A stretch of DNA of 64,000 bases from Altericroceibacterium spongiae (GTDB lineage Bacteria > Pseudomonadota > Alphaproteobacteria > Sphingomonadales > Sphingomonadaceae). Below are positions 28,134-35,691 of this stretch, piece by piece (position 1 is the first letter of the stretch; every line of letters begins with the position of its first letter). The notes beneath the pieces are model-generated. The model was not told where the DNA came from. It did no database searches and saw only the letters and a list, made by a program, of their open reading frames with translations. Made by a program: the position numbers and the translations under genes. The DNA lies in the NCBI RefSeq assembly GCF_003610805.1, contig NZ_RAPF01000005.1, positions 186,001 to 250,000 on the forward strand, given 5' to 3'.

Positions 28134-30107
28134 ATGATCCAGTCGATTCCCTTGAAGAAGCTCGTCCCGAGCCCGCGTAACGTTCGCAAGTCGAGCGACG
28201 TGCTGGCCGACCTCCAGCTGCGGGCAGACATTGCCGCGCGCGGCCTGCTGCAGAACCTCGTCGTGCGCAAAGGAAAGCGCGGCAAGTTCGAGGTCGAGGC
28301 TGGCGGTCGCCGGCTCGCCGCGCTGCAGGCGCTGGCCGAAGAGGGCACCTTGCCTGACACGCACGAAGTCACCTGCCTCGTCATCGAAGGCGAGGAAAGC
28401 GAAGTGCGCGAAGCCAGCCTTGCCGAGAACTTCCAGCGACTCGCAATGAACCCGGCCGACGAGGCACAGGCCTTCGCCTCCATCATCGAAGCAGGAGCTA
28501 CCACCGAAGACGTGGCGCGCCGCTTCGGCCTCACCGTCCGGTTCGTCGAAGGGCGCCTGCGTTTGGCAAGTCTGGCACCCTGCGTCTTCGAAGCGCTCGC
28601 CGAAGGCACGATCACGCTCGACATGGCCAAGGCCTACGGCGCGATCTCCGACGTCGAGCGCCAGGCGCATGTCTATGCCGAGCTGCAGGACGCCTGGTAC
28701 CAGATCACGCCCGACACGATCCGCCGCATGGTGCTCGATGCCACGGTGCGCGGTTCTGATCCGCGAGCTGTTTTGGTCGGACGCGATGCGTACATCGGTG
28801 CGGGTGGCCGGATCGAACGCGAACTCTTCGACGATGACGCCAGCGAGAGCTGGATCGATGTCGCGCTGCTCGAGGACCTCGTGCACAAGGCCATGGAAGA
28901 GGCGGCAAAAAAGGCTGCGCTCGAATATGGCCTTGCCTGGGTTCGGCCGACGCTGGGCACCTATCTCAGTCACGACCTTGTCGAAGGTCTGAGCCGTCTG
29001 CCTTGCGAGCCTGCGCCGATGACGGAACAGGAAGCGAAGGAACTTGGCGAGCTCGAGGCCGACTACGACCGCGTCGCCGCCGTGCTCGAAGACGAGGACA
29101 GCCACGAGGACGAGGTCGCCAAGGCCGAACAGGAACTCGTCGTCATCGACCGCGCCATGCGCGCGCTCAATGACCGGCCGCCCGTGCTCGCCGACGAGCT
29201 GAAACCCGAGGCCGGTGCCTTCCTTATCCTCTCGCGCAATGGCGAGCCGACCTTGGTCCCGCAGTTCTACACCGAGACCGAAGTCATCGCTGACGAAGGT
29301 GTGGTGGAGGCAGTCGAAGAAAGCGGAGCGGTTAAACCCAAGGGCAGCTCGCTTTCGCAGCGCCTGCTCGACGAACTCGCAATGCAGCGCCGCGATATCC
29401 TGGCGGTCCATCTCGCTAACGATCCGGCACTGGCGCTCGACTTCATGGTCTTCACGCTCGCGGATGCCGATGGGCACGACTGGCGCGCCAGAAAGGCATC
29501 GACGCTTGTCGGCTCCATCGCGTCTGGACCGGTTGCCGGGTTTGAGGCCAAGGATGCACCGGCGAGCGCTGCTCTGGCCGAGTTCGCTGGTTCGCTCGAC
29601 GAAAGCTGGCGCTCGGGCGAGACCGACGTCGAGCGGTTTGCCAGGTTCCGGTCGCTTTCCGATGAGGCGCGTTCGGCCTGGCTTGGTCATGTCGTCTCGC
29701 GCACGCTCGTCGCCAGCCTAGCCTGCGAAGGCGATCGTTCGGTGCCCATGCACGAAGCGCTCGGGGCACTTCTGGAAATCGAAACCGCGCATTGGTGGCG
29801 TCCCACCGCGGCAAACTATTTCGACCGCGTGGCCAAGGCTCGCACGCTCGAAGCGCTCGATGCTGCGGGTGGTCCGGAGCTGGTCAGCCGATACGCTGCT
29901 TCGAAGAAGGCTGAGCTTGCGAGCGCAGCCGAGCGCATCTTCTCAGGCAACTTCATCGGCGAGGCCGAGGTCAAGGAGCGGGCGCAAGCCTGGGTTCCTG
30001 CGATCATGCTGTTCACTGCTGCTCAGGAGGTCGCGCCGATTGGTGTCGAAGTCGACGAGGCAGTCAGCGACGATGCGACAGACGAAATTGCCGAGCAGGC
30101 TGCCTGA
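28134..30107 (+). CDS. Large ParB/RepB/Spo0J-like partition protein
   Basis: The protein has 657 residues, about twice a classical ParB. N-terminal ParB domain: IPLKKLVPSPRNVRKSSD, then AARGLLQNLVVR, EAGGRRLAALQAL (GxRR) and ASLAENFQRLAMNPADEA (the ENxxR region used for CTP binding in ParB). An HTH follows (TTEDVARRFGLTVRFVEGRLRLA). The C-terminal 450 residues are unlike ParB dimer domains and include a charged segment (EDEDSHEDEVAKAEQELVV). No parA is visible, so it may serve gene regulation or element maintenance instead of classical segregation. The ATG at 28134 has CAGGAGA upstream; a strong terminator follows the gene. Confidence 0.88.
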   Translation: MIQSIPLKKLVPSPRNVRKSSDVLADLQLRADIAARGLLQNLVVRKGKRGKFEVEAGGRRLAALQALAEEGTLPDTHEVTCLVIEGEESEVREASLAENFQRLAMNPADEAQAFASIIEAGATTEDVARRFGLTVRFVEGRLRLASLAPCVFEALAEGTITLDMAKAYGAISDVERQAHVYAELQDAWYQITPDTIRRMVLDATVRGSDPRAVLVGRDAYIGAGGRIERELFDDDASESWIDVALLEDLVHKAMEEAAKKAALEYGLAWVRPTLGTYLSHDLVEGLSRLPCEPAPMTEQEAKELGELEADYDRVAAVLEDEDSHEDEVAKAEQELVVIDRAMRALNDRPPVLADELKPEAGAFLILSRNGEPTLVPQFYTETEVIADEGVVEAVEESGAVKPKGSSLSQRLLDELAMQRRDILAVHLANDPALALDFMVFTLADADGHDWRARKASTLVGSIASGPVAGFEAKDAPASAALAEFAGSLDESWRSGETDVERFARFRSLSDEARSAWLGHVVSRTLVASLACEGDRSVPMHEALGALLEIETAHWWRPTAANYFDRVAKARTLEALDAAGGPELVSRYAASKKAELASAAERIFSGNFIGEAEVKERAQAWVPAIMLFTAAQEVAPIGVEVDEAVSDDATDEIAEQAA

Positions 30108-30136
30108 CCCTCCTGACAGGTCGAGGTCGCTCGGTG

Positions 30137-30171
30137 GGCGGTCCGTCCCAATTGGGACGGATCGCCTTTTT
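30137..30171 (+). terminator. Rho-independent terminator after parB-like gene
   Basis: GGCGGTCCGTCCC (30137-30149) pairs with GGGACGGATCGCC (30154-30166), one mismatch, loop AATT, followed by TTTTT (30167-30171). Confidence 0.88.
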
Positions 30172-30278
30172 CATGTCAGAATTTGGGCCGCTTGCTGCCT
30201 GTCCGCTTTAGCGCAAACTTGCGGACATAGCGGACATAGCAATAGGCGATCCGGGTCTACCTCGTTATCGCGCACAGC

Positions 30279-30485
30279 ATGCTCAAGGATATGAACTTCA
30301 AAGGGAACTGGCGCGACTATCAGGCGCGGGTCCTTGAAGAGATGGACGAGCATTTTGCTACGCGCTATGTCATCGCCTTTCCCGGCAATGGCGTACTTGA
30401 GCGACTCGTGATTGAGGCAAAATCACGCCGGGTCAGCGTAGTTGACCGTCGTGGACCTCTTGGGACAAATCCTCGCGAGAGGTGA
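30279..30485 (+). pseudogene. Chimeric remnant: helicase N-terminus fused to DUF2493 C-terminus
   Basis: The 68-codon frame is made of two unrelated pieces. Codons 1-26 (FKGNWRDYQARVLEEMDEHF) look like the start of a DEAD/DEAH-box helicase just before its nucleotide-binding motif. Codons 27-68 (RYVIAFPGNGVLERLVIEAK, then VVDRRGPLG) are the C-terminal end of a DUF2493 protein, closely like residues 270-306 of the intact one encoded at 56165-57100. The join is near 30356. It is best read as a deletion or recombination scar at the left edge of the cargo; a functional short protein is unlikely. Ribosome site is weak. Confidence 0.7.
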
Positions 30486-30549
30486 AACTCTCTGGCAGCA
30501 AATCCATGTACCGGCCACTCCAAACCAAGCGAGAAAATGAGCAATCTTC

Positions 30550-31223
30550 TCATTCATCCGCAGAAGCCTTGGTCGCTCCGTAGATCGATATCAAACCAGT
30601 GATGGTTTGATATCTCTTGCATTCTGTGATGCTGAGAAATCCAGCTTGTTCCATAAGCGGTACAAGCGCGCCGTCTGCGTTTGGCTGCGTGTCCGAAACA
30701 CCGTCGAGCTGCTGTATCGTTGCTCTGAACAGGACACGCATGAGGCGTGATTTCTGCTCGCCATAGTCTGCTATGAACAGGCGTCCACCTGGCTTAAGTG
30801 CTTCGTTTATGTCGCACAGCAAGCGGAGCTTCTCATCATAAGGCACTTGATGGAGAACAAGGCAGAGTGTGGCGATGTCCGGCGCTGGCCAACTGGCAAC
30901 AGCGGCCGCCGAGAATAATCCATGCCTGAATTCAGCATCTATTCCAGCTCGCCCCGCTTTCTTTCGTGCGATCTGGATCGCGTCTTCGTCTGGATCGATC
31001 CCGAAGTACGTGGTGGCTGGGTTTTTCGTGGCCAGTAGTGGCGCCAGGCTGCCGGTACCCGCCCCAATGTCGAGCAGGACCTCGTTACACTTGGGCTCAA
31101 TCAGGTCCACAAGGTCGCTACGCCACCTTTTTTCGCGGGTCGAAAGTCGGACCCCGATATCGTAGAGTGGCGTGAGAATAGGAAACCGGCTGGCGGCGTA
31201 TAGACTGCATGTTGATCGGTCAT
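30550..31223 (-). pseudogene. SAM-dependent class I methyltransferase, probable 5' frameshift
   Basis: The main frame (GTG at 31110 to 30550, 186 codons) encodes a Rossmann-fold methyltransferase: LLDIGAGTGSLAPLL (motif I), FGIDPDEDAIQIARKKA (motif II), ATLCLVLHQVPYDEK and LKPGGRLFIADYGE. But conserved-looking sequence continues upstream in that frame without a start codon (TPLYDIGVRLSTREKRWRSD). A proper ATG lies at 31223, overlapping the stop of the upstream hydroxylase gene (ATGA), and reads MTDQHAVYTPPAG in another frame. One lost or gained base near 31165-31185 would join them. So the gene is probably frameshifted, unless this is a sequencing error. Substrate unknown; a lipid or quinone is possible from context. 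Confidence 0.65.
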
Positions 31224-32119
31224 GCCTGTCTCTCGCTCTGTGGGCCGAGCTCCGGCAGAGACTGTGCCTGCTTTCTAAATGGTTCGGCCAACTGTGCTAG
31301 ATAGGCATCCGGATAATCTTCGATGCCAGCGAGGCCAATCGCCCCCGCTCTGATATGCTGGCTCGACCCAAAGCGCGCTGTACCAAGCAGAACATCCCAG
31401 AGCGTTAGAAACAGACCGAAATTGACGTCGCCGTCCGTTTGGGACGCAAGGTGGTGGTGCCGATGGACAGGGGCGACGGCCCAGACATATGCCAGCGGCC
31501 CGACCCGCATGTCGACATTCGAATGCTGTAACTGGAGCTGGATTAACACCGCAAAGGAAGCCACGGCAGCGACATCTAGAGGAATCCCCAATAGAAGCCA
31601 TGGCAAGGCACCGGCGGAAACCTCGATGAACTGGTGGACCGGATGCTTCAATAGCCCGTTGAAGCCGTACATGCGGCGTACCGAATGATGCACGGCATGA
31701 AAACGCCAGAGAAACGAAACCCTGTGACTGGCGAAATGGGCAAGGGTTATCCCTAGGTCGAGAAGCACGATCGCGATGGCCGCATCAGCCCATAAGGGCA
31801 GCGTCGTTGGCCAGGCTGATTCCCAAGGGACAAGGCTTGCGATGAGCGGAAGAAGCAGCACCATAGCCACAAGAGACCCTTCGTTTACAAGGGCATGCAA
31901 AACGTCCCGCCCGTCATCCCCATGGCGCGAATTCCACTGATTTTCGAAAGGCGCGATATGCTCGGCGGCAAGTGAGGTCCCGATCGCAGCGATGACCAGA
32001 ACTAACAGCCAGGCCGGCGAACTATCCGAGGACACGATCGCCGTAGCGCCCCCGACAAAACCAAAAAAATAGAGTGGGGCATAGAGATAACGAAAAACGA
32101 CCACTGGAGCCTCCATCAA
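31220..32119 (-). CDS. Sterol desaturase / fatty-acid hydroxylase superfamily protein
   Basis: This 299-residue integral membrane di-iron oxygenase has four to five membrane helices, and the His clusters expected for the diiron site are visible: HFASHR (about residue 130), HAVHHS with nearby HP (about residues 143-147), and HRHHHLAS (about residue 220). The family hydroxylates or desaturates lipid chains and sterols using O2 and an electron donor; bacterial members act on carotenoids, hopanoids, ether lipids or fatty acids. It is read with the AraC gene (57-base gap) and is coupled to the methyltransferase. It may tune membrane lipids under stress; that is inference. Confidence 0.88.
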   Translation of the reverse strand: MMEAPVVVFRYLYAPLYFFGFVGGATAIVSSDSSPAWLLVLVIAAIGTSLAAEHIAPFENQWNSRHGDDGRDVLHALVNEGSLVAMVLLLPLIASLVPWESAWPTTLPLWADAAIAIVLLDLGITLAHFASHRVSFLWRFHAVHHSVRRMYGFNGLLKHPVHQFIEVSAGALPWLLLGIPLDVAAVASFAVLIQLQLQHSNVDMRVGPLAYVWAVAPVHRHHHLASQTDGDVNFGLFLTLWDVLLGTARFGSSQHIRAGAIGLAGIEDYPDAYLAQLAEPFRKQAQSLPELGPQSERQA

Positions 32120-32176
32120 ACGATGGATCCATTTACGCTCCCGTCGCCCACCGGTCTTGAACGTTTCGCTGGTGTT

Positions 32177-32869
32177 TTAACGCACGATGGTAATCGCGAT
32201 TTTTGCAAGACCCAGTGATGGCGTCACGCCGAACCATTCGACCAAACGACGGGTAAAGTGCGCTTGATCGGAAAACCCACCCGCGGCCGCTGCGGCAGCG
32301 ACACTATGAGATTGGTCGAAGCTCTCGATGGCACGCTGAACCTGTAACCATTGCAGGAGCTTGGTTGTCGGCACTCCAAAATCCCGAACCGCAATCTCCC
32401 GCATCCGCGTGGTGGAAACGCCAACGGCTTTGGCCAATTCCGAAGGGGTTGCCCCGGGTCCGATCCGTTGCAGCGCAGAGCGGAGGCGCGGGTCGATTCG
32501 CCTCGAACTCTTTCGGTTCAAAAAACCCTCTATCCATTTGCGTGCGTCGTTCCCGGATCGAACCAGAGCCAATGCATTCGCTTCAGCGGTCGAAAGCCGT
32601 TCCAGTCCAACACTCTTATTGAGGTCACGGGTTCCCATGAAAAACGGATCGACATACAGATTTCGCAGGATGGCACCGGATGGCGTCAAGCGGTGAACCG
32701 TGGTGGCAGGGATGAGAACAGCTTCACCGGGCGACAAGCGAAGATCTCGGTCAGCGGTAATGCTGCAAGAGTCGCCCAGCGAAAGACTGATCTGGTGTGC
32801 CAGATGGCTGTGCGGCCGGTTCTCTCCTGTTTGGGCGTCGAGAAGTGCCCAGCCAAATCCGAGCATCAT
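32177..32869 (-). CDS. AraC-family transcriptional regulator
   Basis: This 230-residue protein has an N-terminal cupin-like sensor domain (residues 1-105; HSHLAHQISLSLGDSC and LSPGEAVLIPATTVHRL are the cupin strands) and a C-terminal double HTH (residues 130-225; TPSELAKAVGVSTTRMREIA and FSDQAHFTRRLVEWFGVTPS, the second ending in the AraC signature). The ATG at 32869 follows GGGAGGG; codons upstream to 32980 are not domain-like. It lies between the P450 and the sterol-desaturase-family gene, in the same direction, so it probably controls the downstream lipid genes. Ligand unknown. Confidence 0.87.
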   Translation of the reverse strand: MMLGFGWALLDAQTGENRPHSHLAHQISLSLGDSCSITADRDLRLSPGEAVLIPATTVHRLTPSGAILRNLYVDPFFMGTRDLNKSVGLERLSTAEANALALVRSGNDARKWIEGFLNRKSSRRIDPRLRSALQRIGPGATPSELAKAVGVSTTRMREIAVRDFGVPTTKLLQWLQVQRAIESFDQSHSVAAAAAAGGFSDQAHFTRRLVEWFGVTPSLGLAKIAITIVR

Positions 32870-32976
32870 GCTGCCCTCCCATGGAGCGTCGGTGCTTCTC
32901 AAAGAGCGATTTCGTCTTAGCTGCTGTGCAATCGGACGTTCCTTTCTGAGAGATCTCAACGCGTTCCCGACTCTCC

Positions 32977-34263
32977 TCAAGTCTCTTTCAAAGACCGCTC
33001 ACTGCGCCGGATATCCGCGAGAATGATCTTGCTGACTGGCAGCGCCGGCATCCGGGAACGATCGATGCGCAGATTCTGCGCGGGAAGCCGATATTCCATT
33101 TCGCAAAGCAACATACGCAACGCGCGCTCCATGACTTCGAGTACGACTGTCTCGCCGGGACAGCGATGATTTTTGGAGACATCGCCGCCGCCCTGAGGGA
33201 TTAATGCGAACGCGGAAAAGTCTTCCTTGCGAAAGCGCTCCGGATTGAAGGTTTCCGGCTCATTCCAGAGACACGGATCAGTGTTGGTTGCATGCAAGTC
33301 GAGAAGGAAACGTCGCCCAGCTGGAAAACGGATGTTTCGCCAGCTAAAGACCTTCCAGTTTCTGGCTGCGACCACGGGGAAGAACGGATAAAACCGGCGC
33401 ACTTCCTGTACGAAATGATACAATTCGGAGCGATCGGATGCAGTGGTCGGTGCCACGTCGGGAAACGAATGGAGAGCGTGCGCCAATAAAGCAATGTAAA
33501 CGGACGCCGCGACGGTTGGACGCAGAACGTTCAGCAGTTCGACGGCAGCGATCCTGGGACTTAGCAGCGCACCATCCTCATCCCGGTGCGCAGCAATCAC
33601 AGCCAGCGCCGATTCAGCGGGTGGGACCAGACGGCGGTCACGCGCATCCTTGATGACGCGAGCAAGCCACGCTTCGGAACGGCTGCGAGCGCGCCGGGCC
33701 CGAAAATGGCCCAAGCCGAGCGCGGCCGCGCGGTCGAAGAGTAGAACAAGGTCGCGAGTTCGCTTGATGCGCTCTTCAGCCGGTAGTGGCACACCGGCCC
33801 AGTCGCACACTGCTTCGGCCAATATGGGATGCAGCGCTTCGTAGAAGATTACCTGCGATTCCCGGGTCCATGCCGGGAGCTGGGCCAACCACATTTTCTC
33901 GAATTTCTCTCCCAGAGCCTCGACACGCTCTTGCGTCAGCAACGACACGAACATTTCCTTGCGCCGCAGATGCCGCTCGCCATCCAGACCCTGGACTCCG
34001 CCCTTGCCAGTCAAAGTCGCCCGAACCGGTTCCGGCATCGCGCCGTCGCGCGACATTCGCGCTTTATCGTAGAACATCTCGGCCGCAGCTTCGCCGCGCA
34101 GGCACACAGTCCGCCGGAGCAACAGGCGGGTTTCGAACATATTGCCACCGGTTCGCGAGCAGACCGTGCTTACGAAGTCATAGGGCCGCCTCAGGAAATG
34201 GAGTGTGCTGTCGAAGGGCCCTTGCGGTATGAGTTCTTCGCTCTGTTTTATGGAACGTTTCAT
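32977..34263 (-). CDS. CYP152-type cytochrome P450 fatty-acid peroxygenase
   Basis: This 428-residue soluble P450 uses hydrogen peroxide directly. The haem-binding loop is IPQGGGDVSKNHRCPGE with Cys as thiolate ligand. ExxR is EVRR in FVQEVRRFYPFFP. The I-helix has NVLRPTVAAS, where the Arg-Pro pair replaces the usual acid-alcohol pair and holds the fatty-acid carboxylate, the mark of CYP152. The N-terminal NMFETRLLLRRTVCLRG and GKGGVQGLDGERH stretches match P450-SPalpha (CYP152B1) of Sphingomonas, a fatty-acid alpha-hydroxylase. ATG at 34263 chosen; the in-frame start at 34323 would add 20 atypical residues. Downstream of the peroxiredoxin gene, same strand. Confidence 0.92.
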   Translation of the reverse strand: MKRSIKQSEELIPQGPFDSTLHFLRRPYDFVSTVCSRTGGNMFETRLLLRRTVCLRGEAAAEMFYDKARMSRDGAMPEPVRATLTGKGGVQGLDGERHLRRKEMFVSLLTQERVEALGEKFEKMWLAQLPAWTRESQVIFYEALHPILAEAVCDWAGVPLPAEERIKRTRDLVLLFDRAAALGLGHFRARRARSRSEAWLARVIKDARDRRLVPPAESALAVIAAHRDEDGALLSPRIAAVELLNVLRPTVAASVYIALLAHALHSFPDVAPTTASDRSELYHFVQEVRRFYPFFPVVAARNWKVFSWRNIRFPAGRRFLLDLHATNTDPCLWNEPETFNPERFRKEDFSAFALIPQGGGDVSKNHRCPGETVVLEVMERALRMLLCEMEYRLPAQNLRIDRSRMPALPVSKIILADIRRSERSLKET

Positions 34264-34382
34264 AGACCAATACCGTCCTCTCGATTTGGCATATCGGTGC
34301 CGAGCCAGGCACGGCAAAACCAACCGGCGCGCTTTTGATTATGCTCCCGCCGATAAGTCTCGCATTGCCCCTTATGCTGCGA

Positions 34383-35018
34383 TCAATCCTGCGGCTGCGG
34401 TGTGACGCGCAGATAAGGTTTTACCGTCTCCCAGCCTTTGGGGAATTTCTCACGCGCTTCTTCATCGCTGAGCGAGGGCACGATGATGACGTCCTCGCCA
34501 TGCTGCCAGTTCACAGGCGTGGCCACGCTGTGGTCGGCTGTCAGTTGCAGCGAATCGATGACCCGCAGGATCTCTTCGAAATTTCGACCCGTGCTCGCGG
34601 GATAGGTCAGCGTAAGTTTCACCTTTTTATCGGATCCGATTACGAAGACCGAGCGTACTGTAAGAGTGTCGTCGGCCTGTGGATGGATCATTCCGTAGAG
34701 ATCGGCGATTTCACGATCCGGGTCCGCGATCAGCGGAAAGTTGAGAGCATGACCCTGGGTTTCGGCTATGTCGCCTGCCCAGGAGCGGTGGTCTTCGAGT
34801 GGATCAACGCTGAGACCGATCACTTTAACGCCGCGTTTGTCGAATTCCGGTTTCAGGCGGGCAACCTCACCAAGTTCCGTCGTGCAAACAGGAGTGAAAT
34901 CCGCAGGGTGCGAGAACAGCACCGCCCAGTCGTCACCCATCCATTCATGGAATTTGAGCGTGCCATCGGTTGTGTCGGCCTCGAAATCGGGTGCGGTGTC
35001 GCCAAGTTGAAGTGTCAT
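34383..35018 (-). CDS. 1-Cys peroxiredoxin (Prx6 type)
   Basis: This 211-residue AhpC/TSA-fold peroxidase reduces hydrogen peroxide and organic peroxides. The peroxidatic Cys is in PADFTPVCTTE at about residue 45, with the conserved Thr three residues before it and Arg in TVRSVFVIG. The long C-terminal domain (residues 165-211, VATPVNWQHGEDVIIVPS) is typical of Prx6, which has no resolving Cys. A MerR-type promoter lies 46 bases upstream and points to this gene, so metal induction is likely. It precedes the peroxygenase P450, whose oxidant it would also consume. Confidence 0.93.
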   Translation of the reverse strand: MTLQLGDTAPDFEADTTDGTLKFHEWMGDDWAVLFSHPADFTPVCTTELGEVARLKPEFDKRGVKVIGLSVDPLEDHRSWAGDIAETQGHALNFPLIADPDREIADLYGMIHPQADDTLTVRSVFVIGSDKKVKLTLTYPASTGRNFEEILRVIDSLQLTADHSVATPVNWQHGEDVIIVPSLSDEEAREKFPKGWETVKPYLRVTPQPQD

Positions 35019-35063
35019 TGAAAATCTCCTGTGGTGAGCGCTAAAGCAACGCAGCTACACGTA

Positions 35064-35094
35064 CAGATGGGTGCTACAGTTGCTGTAGGTGCAA
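35064..35094 (-). promoter_or_regulatory. MerR-type operator-promoter before peroxiredoxin
   Basis: On the minus strand: TTGCAC (-35, 35094-35089), a 19-bp spacer holding the dyad CTACAGCAACTGTAG (35088-35074), then CATCTG (-10, 35069-35064, weak). The long spacer with centred dyad is the mark of MerR-controlled promoters. The same core occurs at 43050 and 43696. Confidence 0.7.
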
Positions 35095-35211
35095 CCGAGA
35101 TCGCGACCAAGCGGCGTTCAGACGCGATAGACGGCATCGCCAGCGTGCTGGTGTGCCGACCTTCCGCGCTATGCGGAAGCGTTCGTCTTTTCTCATTGCG
35201 TCCGGTCTTAA

Positions 35212-35691
35212 TCAGCTCGTATTCGCGCTGGTTTCAGGCTGGTCTTCGCCCACCAGGATCAAAAGCCCCAGTCCCGCTACGATCGCGACGTCGGCCAGAT
35301 TGAATGATGGCCAATGAAAATTGTCCCAGTACAAATCGATAAAGTCCCTGACGGCGCCAAACATCAGCCTGTCTGCAACGTTGCCGAGCGCTCCGCCAAT
35401 CGCCAAGCTCAAGCCGAGCGCATGGATGGGGGATCGGGTTCTCATCAGCCAAATCCCGAGCATGCCCGAAAGCAGAACGCCGATCGCGATAAGGATCACG
35501 GGGGCTGCTCCACCGGCCAGTCCGAAAGCCACGCCGCTATTGGCGATGGCGACTAGATTGAAGCCCGGGAACACTGCGATCACGTTACCCGAACCAACCA
35601 AAGAATGCGCCCAGGTTTTCGACAATTGGTCGAGGCCGAAGCTAACCAGAATCAAAACGGGCGCAAGCCGTTTCGCCGCGCTCAAGGTCAT
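35212..35691 (-). CDS. lspA: Lipoprotein signal peptidase LspA
   Basis: This 159-residue inner-membrane aspartyl protease removes lipoprotein signal peptides. It has four membrane helices; the motifs NSGVAFG (about residue 55), GGALGNVADRL with the first catalytic Asp (about residue 110) and FNLADVAIV with the second catalytic Asp (about residue 138) are present. The ATG at 35691 overlaps the stop of the aldehyde dehydrogenase gene (ATGA). An extra lspA in a metal-resistance island is a known pattern (for example beside Cd/Zn exporters) and would help process lipoproteins of efflux systems; here coupling to metabolic genes is odd. Confidence 0.95.
   Translation of the reverse strand: MTLSAAKRLAPVLILVSFGLDQLSKTWAHSLVGSGNVIAVFPGFNLVAIANSGVAFGLAGGAAPVILIAIGVLLSGMLGIWLMRTRSPIHALGLSLAIGGALGNVADRLMFGAVRDFIDLYWDNFHWPSFNLADVAIVAGLGLLILVGEDQPETSANTS

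Noticed and set aside
27957-29690. Open frame of 577 codons on the minus strand
   Set aside because: It is antisense to the ParB-like gene. High GC coding sequence often leaves the opposite strand open; the product is low-complexity, has no motif and no ribosome site.
30225-30245. Short tandem repeat GCGGACATA x2
   Set aside because: Two copies only, no further structure; not a CRISPR or iteron array.
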